A stretch of 41,269 nucleotides of DNA. Source: a virus. This document shows, piece after piece, positions 14,712 through 22,280 of the stretch. Below the pieces are notes generated by a model, which was not told the DNA's origin, did not search any database, and saw only the letters and a list, made by a program, of their open reading frames with translations. The stretch is taken from the IMG/VR virus record IMGVR_UViG_3300011126_000039, positions 1-41,269 of that record; one strand, given 5' to 3'. The position numbers and the translations under genes are program-made. The first letter of the stretch is position 1, and each line of letters opens with the position of its first letter.

Positions 14712-15788
14712 ATGGAAAATGATTTACTAGGAAAAGCATTATTACCTATAATTAGTGGGGCAGTTACGGACGAAATGAAAAAGTTAGATATTGAAGGGCA
14801 AATTAAAACCCTTTTAAATGAGGTGGCGGAAAATGCTGAAAAGGTTATTACCGTAAAATTAGAAGGTGCGGAACGTAGGGAAAAATTACCATTAGTACAT
14901 AAGCAATTTGAAGATTTGCTACAAATTACACAAATTAAAGGTTTAAATGTACTTTTAACTGGTGGTGCGGGATTAAGCAAATCTACTGCGGTGGAACAAT
15001 GTGCAAAAGCGTTTCAACTAGAAATGGGTAGCATATCTTTTAGTAACCAAACAACAAAAACGGACTTATTAGGTTTTGTGGATGCAAACGGTATCTATAG
15101 AAAATCTAGTTTTGTGGACGCTTTTCAAACTGGAAAAGTATTTTTAGCGGATGAAATGGATGCGTGTTCGGCAAATGTACTGGTGCTTTTAAATAGTGCA
15201 ATATCAAATGGTTTTATTGAAACGCCTGACAATAAAGTTATACACGCTCATGATAACTTTAGATTTATTGGGACGGCGAACACAAACTTAAGGGGTGCTA
15301 AAAATGGATTTAGTGCTAGAAATAAATTAGACAGTGCAACTATAGATAGATTTTGTGTTATTGAGTGGGAACTTGATGAAGACTTAGAAGAAAAGTTGAC
15401 AAATAACAAAGGATGGTTAACGCTAGTTAGAAAATGTCGTGAGGTAGCAAATAAACAATTGGAAGGTGTGACAATTACTCCAAGAAGCAGTTATGATGGT
15501 GCAAAATTGTTACGTGCGGGTATCGGTATTGATAAAGTTATTCAAATGACTATCATTAAAGCTATGGGCGAAGATGAAAAAGATGTTTTACTAAAAGCAG
15601 TGACTGAAAATATGAAAATCCAAGCAGTTAAAGGTGCTGGACAAGAAAAACCAAAACCAAAAGTTGAGGCTGAAAAGGTTGAAGAGGTTGAGCTAGATGA
15701 AATGGCTATGGATGACGTGCAAACGTTCGAACAAGCAAAAGAAGATGACTCACGCGGTGAAGCTGGTGATGATGATTTTGAGTGGTAA
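14712..15788 (+). CDS. MoxR/CobS-type AAA+ ATPase
   Basis: This 358-residue protein has an AAA_5-type ATPase core. Walker A is GGAGLSKST (84-92), Walker B VFLADE (143-148), and the sensor-1 region FIGTANTN (185-192) is followed by SATIDRFCVIEW with a likely arginine finger. The N-terminal helices and the acidic C-terminal tail (EEVELDEMAMDDVQTFEQ) lie outside the core. MoxR-family ATPases remodel partner proteins and usually pair with VWA-domain proteins. The next gene, 10 bases downstream, may be such a partner. Cobalamin synthesis is unlikely in this setting. Confidence 0.88.
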   Translation: MENDLLGKALLPIISGAVTDEMKKLDIEGQIKTLLNEVAENAEKVITVKLEGAERREKLPLVHKQFEDLLQITQIKGLNVLLTGGAGLSKSTAVEQCAKAFQLEMGSISFSNQTTKTDLLGFVDANGIYRKSSFVDAFQTGKVFLADEMDACSANVLVLLNSAISNGFIETPDNKVIHAHDNFRFIGTANTNLRGAKNGFSARNKLDSATIDRFCVIEWELDEDLEEKLTNNKGWLTLVRKCREVANKQLEGVTITPRSSYDGAKLLRAGIGIDKVIQMTIIKAMGEDEKDVLLKAVTENMKIQAVKGAGQEKPKPKVEAEKVEEVELDEMAMDDVQTFEQAKEDDSRGEAGDDDFEW

Positions 15789-15798
15789 GGGGTAAATA

Positions 15799-16602
15799 AT
15801 GGAATTAAAATATGTACCAAAAGCGTTGGAAAATGACGCAACTAAAAAAGATTTGATATACGATTTTGGAACGTTGAATACTTATAAAAAGTTCATGGTT
15901 GAAAATAAGGACTTTAAAGGACGATATAACCATTCAATGTCAACTGGTGATTGGAGTGGTGTAAAAACCTATGACAAATATTTAGAGTTACTTGAAAATG
16001 GTGATGAAGCGGTTATGAAAAAAATCAAACTTGAAACTACAAAGCAAATCGCTGAGTTGGGTAAAAAGTATGTCGAAGTTATTGACAATTATAAGTTTGA
16101 TGTGACGGGACAATTTTTCGATGTCGGTTTGGTTATGACGGGTGTACCTGAAACGTGGTTAGAACCTGAAATAAAAGAAGAGGAACAAGTGCAAGTAGAA
16201 ATAGTTGTAAATGGTTCATTCCCTGACGGAAGCGATTTAGATATTGTGGTTGAAAATGCTGGACGTGTTTTAGCAATGGTTAAAATACTTGAAGACCATG
16301 GGGTTGAAGTTAAAATAATACAAGTAGCAACGGCTAAAAACTTTAGAAAAACTGGTGAGACTTTATTTGCAATGGTTAACATTAAAGATTATGACGAACC
16401 TATAAATTATAAAAAATGTAGTGCTTTAATGTCTCCTACGTACTTAAGAAGGGGATGTATGAAAATGATGGAAGTATTTGGCGGAAATACTTTAAGCAGT
16501 GGTTATGGAAAAAGTTTAAATATGGAAGGTGCGGTTAGATTGTTAGATACTAAACAAGTTGATGCATTAGAAAGAAAACTATTTAAAGGGGGTAAAAAGT
16601 AA
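15799..16602 (+). CDS. Putative MoxR partner, VWA-like (DUF7192-like) protein
   Basis: This 267-residue protein follows the AAA+ gene. Its N-terminal half contains STGDWSGVKTYDKYLELLENG, a pattern I associate with phage DUF7192 proteins. The C-terminal half (VEIVVNGSFPDGSDLDIVVENAGRVLAMVKILEDHGVEVKIIQV, then YLRRGCMKMMEVFGG) has the strand-helix-strand rhythm of a Rossmann or VWA fold. A classical MIDAS DxSxS is missing. Taken with the adjacent ATPase it may be the substrate-binding half of a MoxR-VWA chaperone pair. Pairing is from context. Confidence 0.6.
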   Translation: MELKYVPKALENDATKKDLIYDFGTLNTYKKFMVENKDFKGRYNHSMSTGDWSGVKTYDKYLELLENGDEAVMKKIKLETTKQIAELGKKYVEVIDNYKFDVTGQFFDVGLVMTGVPETWLEPEIKEEEQVQVEIVVNGSFPDGSDLDIVVENAGRVLAMVKILEDHGVEVKIIQVATAKNFRKTGETLFAMVNIKDYDEPINYKKCSALMSPTYLRRGCMKMMEVFGGNTLSSGYGKSLNMEGAVRLLDTKQVDALERKLFKGGKK

Positions 16603-16883
16603 TGGTTAAATTAAGAAGCGGTGCTACGTACCTTATAAAAGTACGTGATGCTTGGTATATCGTGCGACAAAGTGGGATGAAGAGTTGGGAAGCTATGATA
16701 TTTTCTCACTGTATACCTACATATCCAAATAAAGCCTACTTACACGGTAACGCTATAGGATTATTAGAAGAGTTTAAAAAACTCAATGGTGACAAGGCTT
16801 GTGATTTTGTGATTTGTACGGACAATGTGCAATTAAGAAGGGCTATGTTTGAAATTTTAAAAACTGGAACATTCAATGGATAG
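16602..16883 (+). CDS. Hypothetical protein, 93 residues
   Basis: The start overlaps the previous stop (TAATG). The protein begins MVKLRSGATYLIKVRDAWYI and is a small alpha/beta protein with two cysteines near the C-terminus (KACDFVICTDN). There is no membrane segment or known motif. It is part of the early operon; function unknown. Confidence 0.7.
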   Translation: MVKLRSGATYLIKVRDAWYIVRQSGMKSWEAMIFSHCIPTYPNKAYLHGNAIGLLEEFKKLNGDKACDFVICTDNVQLRRAMFEILKTGTFNG

Positions 16884-17112
16884 ACCACTAATGACTTTAC
16901 ACGCAAAGGAACGTTTGCTGGAACGATGTATGGGGATGGAAGCCCCGTACTCACAAGAGATGTTAGATAGGGCTGAAGAGTATTTCTTTTATGCTGTTAA
17001 AATATGTACATTTACAAAGAGATATTTTTTAGATGATTTTGACGCTGAGGCTGTGGTAGTAAATAACCACGTATTGACAATAAAAATAAATGAGGTAAAA
17101 GAAAATGATTAG
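16876..17112 (+). CDS. Small protein with DUF4258-like N-terminus
   Basis: This 78-residue protein overlaps the previous gene by 8 bases. The start MTLHAKERLLERC (an alternative Met at residue 6) followed by a beta-rich C-terminus (EAVVVNNHVLTIKINEV) resembles the HA-x-E-R-x-x-E-R pattern of DUF4258/RelE-like small proteins. It could equally be an unrelated phage fold. No antitoxin-like partner is obvious next to it. Confidence 0.55.
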   Translation: MDRPLMTLHAKERLLERCMGMEAPYSQEMLDRAEEYFFYAVKICTFTKRYFLDDFDAEAVVVNNHVLTIKINEVKEND

Positions 17113-17452
17113 AGCGGTTGTAAATAAGGTTTATCCTACGTGTGGACAAAGTTATAGTCTTGTTGAGATTGAGAATTATAAAGACTATTATGAGCATTTA
17201 GAGGCTAGTTTATTTGATGTTATTTACGTAACATATAAGGGACATAGACTTAGTGTTTTTGTTGATGATGAAGGTATGTTGAAAAGTGGTAATTATGGTA
17301 GACTTATTGCAGATTATCCAAATCCTATTTTTGGCAATGTGGTAATTGTTGGTGATGTAGATGAAGAAGGCGAAACGTTAGGGTTACCTGATGATTTAAA
17401 TTTGACAGATATGTTTGATTTTTCGGGAGATATACAATGGAGAACAAAATGA
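17105..17452 (+). CDS. DUF3846-like protein
   Basis: This 115-residue acidic protein overlaps its neighbours at both ends. Its C-terminal pattern, a short beta-strand segment VFVDDEGMLKSGNYGRLI followed by FGNVVIVGDVDEEGETLGL, matches the layout of DUF3846 (residue-number strand, N/L-x-R segment, then G-x-VVIVG-x-x-D-E-G-E). DUF3846 proteins are common on phages and plasmids, with no firmly known function. Confidence 0.6.
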   Translation: MIRAVVNKVYPTCGQSYSLVEIENYKDYYEHLEASLFDVIYVTYKGHRLSVFVDDEGMLKSGNYGRLIADYPNPIFGNVVIVGDVDEEGETLGLPDDLNLTDMFDFSGDIQWRTK

Positions 17453-17670
17453 TTAAAAAAATTGATGGTAGGTTAGAAGGACATTATAATACAAAGCAGT
17501 TGTTGAAACTTTTAAATAAAAGGTACGGTTTAAATCAGTTAGGTATTAAAAAGCTTTTAGAGATTAATACTACTAGGTTTAGAAAGATTAGTAGTGGACA
17601 AGACGAGTTTAATAGTGTTGAACGTGAGATAATATGTATGGCGTTTCAAGAATTAGAAGGGAGATATTGA
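17449..17670 (+). CDS. Small HTH-like hypothetical protein
   Basis: About 73 residues from MIKKIDGRLEGHYNTKQLLK. I chose this ATG because it overlaps the upstream TGA (ATGA) and has GGAG five to six bases before it. An in-frame ATG four codons upstream also has a GGGAG site, so the start is not settled. The segment LLKLLNKRYGLNQLGIKKLLEINTTRFRKI looks like a helix-turn-helix, suggesting DNA binding, possibly early regulation. Confidence 0.6.
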   Translation: MIKKIDGRLEGHYNTKQLLKLLNKRYGLNQLGIKKLLEINTTRFRKISSGQDEFNSVEREIICMAFQELEGRY

Positions 17671-17671
17671 T

Positions 17672-17893
17672 ATGACAACTAGAAAACTTAGAGAACTAGA
17701 ATTAGAAGCTAAACATATGCAGAGAATGGTAGCTTCATTTGGAGATAATTGTACAAAAGCTATAAATGAAAGAGATAATTTAATAGCTGAATTAATAGCT
17801 AGAAACAAGAGGTTAGAGAGTGATAATATGATGTTAGCAGATAAGATAATTAGACTTAAAAGAGAGTCTAATAAATTAGAAATAAGGGTATAA
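17672..17893 (+). CDS. Small coiled-coil protein, 73 residues
   Basis: Almost the whole protein is a heptad-rich helix (MTTRKLRELELEAKHMQRMV to LADKIIRLKRESNKLEIRV). It follows the HTH-like gene by one base and precedes a small membrane protein. It probably oligomerises; function unknown. Confidence 0.65.
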   Translation: MTTRKLRELELEAKHMQRMVASFGDNCTKAINERDNLIAELIARNKRLESDNMMLADKIIRLKRESNKLEIRV

Positions 17894-17894
17894 A

Positions 17895-18005
17895 ATGACT
17901 AAAGTGCAAGAACTATTAATAGCAATAGGAGTAGGTGTAAGTTTATTTACACTATGTATGGGTAGCATAGTTATTTATGCTTATAGTATTATAGGAGATT
18001 TATAA
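17895..18005 (+). CDS. Small membrane protein, 36 residues
   Basis: The frame reads MTKVQELLIAIGVGVSLFTL then CMGSIVIYAYSIIGDL. One transmembrane helix covers most of it. It is one base from the previous stop, and its own stop overlaps the next ATG. It is a second small early membrane protein besides the one at 14585; role unknown. Confidence 0.55.
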   Translation: MTKVQELLIAIGVGVSLFTLCMGSIVIYAYSIIGDL

Positions 18006-18049
18006 TGAGATTACAAACGTATGAAGAATTTAGCCTAAATAGGTTATAA
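18005..18049 (+). pseudogene. Ghost 5' end of the 18676 gene, left of an HNH gene
   Basis: A 14-codon frame, MRLQTYEEFSLNRL, resembles the start of the 18676 gene (MKLMTQSEWYNEI). Both share M-K/R-L-x-T-x-x-E-F/W, and both DNA copies end in AAATAGGTTAT (18037-18047 and 18710-18720). The upstream copy is two bases shorter over this stretch, which brings a stop codon into frame. I read it as the remnant of the gene start that the HNH gene displaced. Confidence 0.5.
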
Positions 18050-18078
18050 TTAAGATAGCTAAAACAAAGGAAAATAAA

Positions 18079-18675
18079 GTGAAAATATTAAAAGACTTAG
18101 GCATGATGATTACCGAAAATGGGAGCAAGAGAAGATTCTATATTATGGAATGCGAAACTTGCAAGAGTGAATATACAGTTAGGTCTGACTTTAAAAAAAG
18201 CAATTGCAATAAATGCTCATGGAAAGAAAGAGGATTAAAATCTAGGAAGTGGAAAACAAAAGAGGATAGAGCTTTAAAACAGACATGGAGGAATATGATT
18301 GACAGATGCTATCTTGAAACAGATAAAAGATACAGATTATATGGTGCAAAGGGGGTGACTGTCTGCAAAGAATGGAAGGAAGACATTTATTCTTTCATAT
18401 CTTGGGCAAAAGACAATGGGTACGAAAAAGGACTACATCTAGATAAAGACATATTATCAGACGGATTAAAGATATATAGTCCAGAAACTTGCAAATGGGT
18501 GACTCATAAGGAGAATACTAATTGCACATCTAGAAGTAAATATATAACTCATAACGGGAAGACTCAAACTTTAGCAGATTGGGCAAGAGAGCTTAAGTTT
18601 AATTATTCAAGAGTAAACACAAGGCTTCATCTGGGTTGGAGTTTTGAAAAAGCAACAAAAGAAAAGGGGAGTTAA
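18079..18675 (+). CDS. HNH-type homing endonuclease with zinc finger
   Basis: This 198-residue protein uses a GTG start with AAAGGAAAATAAA upstream. Cys25, Cys28, Cys43 and Cys46 form an N-terminal zinc ribbon. The centre, TWRNMIDRCYLETDKRYRLYG then VTVCKEWKEDIYSFISWAKDNG and SPETCKWVTHKENTNC, is the pattern of free-standing phage HNH homing nucleases and parallels the 25241 gene. The C-terminus (GKTQTLADWARELKFNYSRVNTRL) is an HTH-like DNA-binding tail. It is inserted just before the 18676 gene, with a degenerate copy of that gene's start on its left side. Confidence 0.8.
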   Translation: MKILKDLGMMITENGSKRRFYIMECETCKSEYTVRSDFKKSNCNKCSWKERGLKSRKWKTKEDRALKQTWRNMIDRCYLETDKRYRLYGAKGVTVCKEWKEDIYSFISWAKDNGYEKGLHLDKDILSDGLKIYSPETCKWVTHKENTNCTSRSKYITHNGKTQTLADWARELKFNYSRVNTRLHLGWSFEKATKEKGS

Positions 18676-18888
18676 ATGAAATTAATGACACAATCAGAAT
18701 GGTATAACGAAATAGGTTATGCAATAGAAGAGGCATATACAGAATGGCTAGATAGTTGTCCTGATGTTTCGTTGGTGGATATGTTACCTTCAGTGCAAGA
18801 ATATTTAGAAGAGGAATACGAAGCGTTGAGAGGTTTATATGAAGACATTACTTACGAAACTTACAGAGATGAACAAAGGGAGAAGTAA
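18676..18888 (+). CDS. Acidic hypothetical protein, 70 residues
   Basis: It begins MKLMTQSEWYNEIGYAIEEA after a GGGGAG ribosome binding site that lies at the very end of the HNH gene. It is strongly acidic and helical, rich in Glu and Tyr. A partial copy of its 5' end survives upstream of the HNH gene, so its ribosome binding site is now supplied by the insertion. Acidic small phage proteins can mimic DNA, but nothing here proves that. Confidence 0.65.
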   Translation: MKLMTQSEWYNEIGYAIEEAYTEWLDSCPDVSLVDMLPSVQEYLEEEYEALRGLYEDITYETYRDEQREK

Positions 18889-18889
18889 A

Positions 18890-19135
18890 ATGATAAGTGA
18901 ATATTTAGGAGCAGAGGTTTATAAAATAACCTTGACAAGTGGTAAAGAATTAGAATTGGATGTGAGAGAATTAGCTGAATTATCTTCAGCTAATGATGCA
19001 GAATATGAAGAAAAGATTTCAGACCTCGAAAAAGAAAATCTTTTTTTAGATGAAAAAAATGGAGAATTAGAGGAAAAAATATTAAAAATAAAAGTTTTAT
19101 TATCAGAATTAACACTGATAATGGACGAAATATAG
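18890..19135 (+). CDS. Coiled-coil hypothetical protein, 81 residues
   Basis: The start MISEYLGAEVYKITLTSGKE is chosen because GGAG lies seven bases upstream and one base follows the previous stop; a longer frame would overlap the preceding gene by 50 bases. A small beta-like N-terminus precedes an acidic coiled coil (residues of about 40-75). It is the last gene of the early operon before the origin-like region. Confidence 0.65.
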   Translation: MISEYLGAEVYKITLTSGKELELDVRELAELSSANDAEYEEKISDLEKENLFLDEKNGELEEKILKIKVLLSELTLIMDEI

Positions 19136-19149
19136 CCCAAAAAGGGCTT
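19133..19149 (+). terminator. Short hairpin ending the early operon
   Basis: AGCCC pairs with GGGCT around AAAAA, overlapping the stop of the 18890 gene, and is followed by TATTTG. The stem is short and the T-run weak, so it is a possible terminator only. Confidence 0.4.
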
Positions 19150-19150
19150 A

Positions 19151-19425
19151 TTTGATACCGTTTGATACCGCTTTGATACCGCCCTTTGAACCGCTTCAAA
19201 GCACCATAAAATGGTACAAAATCCCTATATTTATATATACGGTTCAAAGGTTCAGAGGGTATAGCCTATATACAAATTTTTATTTTTTTAATTAAAATAA
19301 ATTAATATAAATAAAAAAATAATATATTATAAAGGTGGGTGAGTGGGTGAACCTTTGAACCTTTTTCAAGAAACACGTTAACCGTGGTAGCTAGAGGCGG
19401 TTCAGAGGCGGTTCATTTGCGGTTC
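19151..19425. repeat. Inverted iteron arrays around an AT-rich core, candidate origin
   Basis: On the left TTTGATACCG occurs at 19151, 19161 and 19172, then TTTGAACCGC at 19185. On the right the same word in reverse orientation, GCGGTTC, ends 11-bp units at 19393, 19404 and 19415. Between them lie CGGTTCAAAGG (19241-19251), TGAACCTTTGAACC (near 19348) and a nearly pure A/T stretch of about 19270-19332. Iterons flanking an AT-rich core next to a primase-helicase gene are typical of phage and plasmid origins. Whether it works as one is inference. Confidence 0.6.
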
Positions 19426-19456
19426 AAGGCGATTTGCTTTATTTAAAGGGTAAATC

Positions 19457-19465
19457 TGATACAAT
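19457..19465 (+). promoter_or_regulatory. Extended -10 promoter for the replication operon
   Basis: TGATACAAT lies 29 bases before the primase-helicase ATG, followed by a proper leader and AAGGAG. It is identical to the -10 motifs at 7961 and 12005 on the other strand. Confidence 0.55.
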
Positions 19466-19494
19466 TACTGAAGTTTAATTAAGGAGTAACATGA

Positions 19495-21849
19495 ATGTCG
19501 AATGATATTTTAAAAGATGCCTATAACAAATATAGACAATTGGGTTTTGTATTGCACAAGTCAGCTAAACATAAAAAACACGCTTACAGAGAAGGTGCAT
19601 ATATAGAACGTGAAAATGAGGAGTGGGAAGATAGTGCCACTGGTTATGTTGGTATTATTCCACCTAACTTAATCATCGTTGATAATGACGCATACAATGA
19701 TGAAGGTAAGTCTTTCAAAAAATTACTTAAAGATTTAGATTTAGATTATATTCCTGAGCCGTTTGCAATAACACCAAGCGGTGGAGAGCATTACGCTTTT
19801 AACAATCCAAATGAAGATATGGTTATTGGGAACGTATCTAAAATTTATGAGAGTTTAGATATTTATGCTGGTTATCAATCTGTTTTACCTATCGTTGGTA
19901 CTACTGTTTATAATAAGCAAAACGAATTAGCAAGTTACACATGGGGAACGTTTGACGATGAATTTATAGTTAATGAATACACACCTAAAATGGCTGAGGT
20001 ATTTAAAATGAGAGTTCGTGCAGAAGGTTCTAATACTGAGTACGAAGATGATATGGGTTTGAGTGTTGCGGTTAAAGCTGGTGAAATGTCGGACGAAGAG
20101 GTTGTCGCTCTGTTGGAAAATGTACCACCTGATGTTGACTATGATACATGGTTGGCAATTGGTATGTGTTTATACGACAGATATGAGGGTGGTGATGATG
20201 GGCTAAAACTATTTTTAGATTTCAGTGCTAAGTCTCTTGAAAAAGATGACCCTTCATTCACTGAAAAGAAATGGCGTAACGGAAACTTTAAACCTACCTC
20301 AACAACTTACACAAGACTGCGTTCAATATCACATGAGTTTGAGTTGAATAACTTTGAGCATGAGATTAAGACTGCTGATGTTAAGAAAATTAAAAAGATA
20401 ATTAAAAAGATTTCGGACACTCCGCACTTGAACACAAGGGGTAAACTTGACCAAGATGTACGGGAAGATTTATCTCACAAATTAAATGAGCGTTTTAAAG
20501 AACTTAAAAAAGAAGACCCTACTGTGAAAGTTTTACAAGCTAGAACATTAATCAAGGACATTCAACACGTACCTACTGTTGAGCAACTTGAAGAAAAGGG
20601 TGGTGGTGCTAACATGGAAGTTTTCCTTGATGGTAAATCTTTTGTGCTTAGAGTTGGTAAAAAGGTTAGTGTCAATTTAGCTGAGTCTTCAATTATAAGA
20701 CACTGTTCGGCTTCAGAAATACCACCACAAGTAGCAACTGCATATATAAACAAAGCGTCACCTATCAGTGGTGTTAAAGTTGAGTCAGATTATTTAATTG
20801 AAAGTGACATAAGTTTTGAAACCTTAGACTCAGGTATGGAGCATGAGTATCCATTTTTACATATCAAAAGTAACCCTACGGTTAAAATGAAAATCACTCA
20901 CGAATATGATGAAGAGATTATAAACGATTTCTTTAATAACATTTGGCAAGGTACGTTTGAAGATATTATTAAACTTGTTGCACTTACAATTAGATTTAAA
21001 GAGGGTAAGAAAAACCAACTAATGTTAGTTACTCCTACAAGTTTTGGTAAGACACAAGCTATGAAGCACATGGGCTTTAATGAAATAGGTATGTCACTAC
21101 TTCTTGGTGCAATGCAAAATGATGGTATCGGTGGTGAGGTTTTAAACCCTATCAAAGAGACGGGACTAATGCTAATCAATGAAGTTGATACAGCTATTCC
21201 AAAAGCACTAAAAGAATTAGAAAATAGGATACAAGTTAAAGAGTTTGGTATGGGTGGTGGTACACGTTCAATACCTTTACATTTTTTGATTATGACTTCA
21301 ACACATAGGACTGCTATTTTAAAAGCAAGTGATGAAGTTGCTGAAAGAACAATGTTTATGGAACTCAAAGAGTTTGAGTCTAAATATAGACTTACGAAAA
21401 GTCCAATATTTAAACGTGACAAAGAGTATTATTCAAACGTACTTAAATCACATACGGTTAGACAGTTTAAACATTATCTTTACGATGGTGAGTTTACGGC
21501 TAACGACCTTTACGAGTTGCAAGAAAAATATAACCTGGAAACTTCTGAAGACTTAGACGGGATAATCGAAGACGTTTTCTATACTACACGTGAGGCAATA
21601 CGAAGTGGACTTGGTGTAGAAAAAGATGGTAACTGGTACGTTAAACGTAAAACAGATGTTAGAGATTTAATCAACTCTTTGCTACAAGACTACTCAGGTG
21701 TAGATACTGGTAAATATGTTGAGTTAATCGCTGATAGATTAATTGAAGACAAACGGGTAAAAGTTAAAGGTGAGTTGCTTTATAGAGTCAATGAAAAAGT
21801 TAATAGTGTCATTGATGAATTTGATGATTTAGATATTGACGACCTTTAG
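19495..21849 (+). CDS. PrimPol-helicase replication protein
   Basis: This 784-residue replication initiator/primase-helicase has three parts. The N-terminus holds a bifunctional primase-polymerase domain with acidic motif LIIVDND (59-65) and TPSGGEHYAF (about 93-102). A PriCT_2 domain follows at about 195-265 (VPPDVDYDTWLAIGMCLYDR). The C-terminal SF3/D5-like ATPase has a variant Walker A, TPTSFGKTQ (about 513), Walker B LMLINEVD and sensor FLIMTSTHRT. It should prime and unwind DNA at the adjacent iteron region. The start is fixed by AAGGAG eight bases upstream. The first-position Walker A glycine is not conserved. Confidence 0.88.
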   Translation: MSNDILKDAYNKYRQLGFVLHKSAKHKKHAYREGAYIERENEEWEDSATGYVGIIPPNLIIVDNDAYNDEGKSFKKLLKDLDLDYIPEPFAITPSGGEHYAFNNPNEDMVIGNVSKIYESLDIYAGYQSVLPIVGTTVYNKQNELASYTWGTFDDEFIVNEYTPKMAEVFKMRVRAEGSNTEYEDDMGLSVAVKAGEMSDEEVVALLENVPPDVDYDTWLAIGMCLYDRYEGGDDGLKLFLDFSAKSLEKDDPSFTEKKWRNGNFKPTSTTYTRLRSISHEFELNNFEHEIKTADVKKIKKIIKKISDTPHLNTRGKLDQDVREDLSHKLNERFKELKKEDPTVKVLQARTLIKDIQHVPTVEQLEEKGGGANMEVFLDGKSFVLRVGKKVSVNLAESSIIRHCSASEIPPQVATAYINKASPISGVKVESDYLIESDISFETLDSGMEHEYPFLHIKSNPTVKMKITHEYDEEIINDFFNNIWQGTFEDIIKLVALTIRFKEGKKNQLMLVTPTSFGKTQAMKHMGFNEIGMSLLLGAMQNDGIGGEVLNPIKETGLMLINEVDTAIPKALKELENRIQVKEFGMGGGTRSIPLHFLIMTSTHRTAILKASDEVAERTMFMELKEFESKYRLTKSPIFKRDKEYYSNVLKSHTVRQFKHYLYDGEFTANDLYELQEKYNLETSEDLDGIIEDVFYTTREAIRSGLGVEKDGNWYVKRKTDVRDLINSLLQDYSGVDTGKYVELIADRLIEDKRVKVKGELLYRVNEKVNSVIDEFDDLDIDDL

Positions 21850-21877
21850 GTAAACTTAAGAAACCTAAAGGTATAAT
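21842..21877 (+). promoter_or_regulatory. Hairpin followed by a possible -10 element
   Basis: ACCTTTAGGT (including the primase stop) pairs perfectly with ACCTAAAGGT around an 11-base loop. The right arm runs directly into GTATAATTAG, a TATAAT -10 at 21872. It could be a terminator plus a new promoter, or a hairpin regulating the next gene. No -35 is visible. Confidence 0.4.
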
Positions 21878-21905
21878 TAGAAACACAAAAATAAAAGGAT
21901 TTAAA

Positions 21906-22280
21906 ATGAAAATTAGTATTGAAATTGACACACAAAATAAGTCAAATGTTGCAGAAGTTATAACTTACCTAGGAACTTTTTTAGGAAGTGCTGATAGCGT
22001 AACGGAGAAAGCCGTAGAGGCTCCTAAAAAGAAAAAGGTGACACCTAGTAAGGCTAAAGAAGAAAAAGCCGTAGAAGCTCCCGTAGAAGAAAAACCTAAA
22101 ACTGAAAAAGCTGGAAAAGTTACTTTAGAGATGGTTAAATCATCTGCTCAAAATGCAGTGCAAAGAACGGACAGAATTAAAGTTAAAGAGGTTATTGGTG
22201 AGTACGCTAATAAATTAGCTGAGGTTAAGCCTTCAGACTTTGAAGACTTATATATTAAACTTGAAAATTTAGGTGCGTAA
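21906..22280 (+). CDS. Lysine-rich replication-cluster protein, 124 residues
   Basis: A beta-like N-terminus (MKISIEIDTQNKSNVAEVIT) is followed by a disordered Lys/Glu/Pro/Ala linker (residues 38-75) and a helical C-terminal module (VTLEMVKSSAQNAVQRTDRIKVKEVIGEYANKLAEVKPSDFEDLYIKLENL). That C-terminal pattern recurs in many small phage proteins beside recombination and ssDNA-binding genes, with unknown role. The next gene starts at its last base. Confidence 0.65.
   Translation: MKISIEIDTQNKSNVAEVITYLGTFLGSADSVTEKAVEAPKKKKVTPSKAKEEKAVEAPVEEKPKTEKAGKVTLEMVKSSAQNAVQRTDRIKVKEVIGEYANKLAEVKPSDFEDLYIKLENLGA

Noticed and set aside
16876-17112. RelE-type toxin-antitoxin locus
   Set aside because: The N-terminal HA-x-ER pattern is suggestive, but no antitoxin-like neighbour or complete toxin fold is visible.
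18045-18050. TATAAT as the promoter of the first HNH gene
   Set aside because: It lies in the degenerate copy of the downstream gene's start and has no -35. It may work by chance but is not clearly selected.
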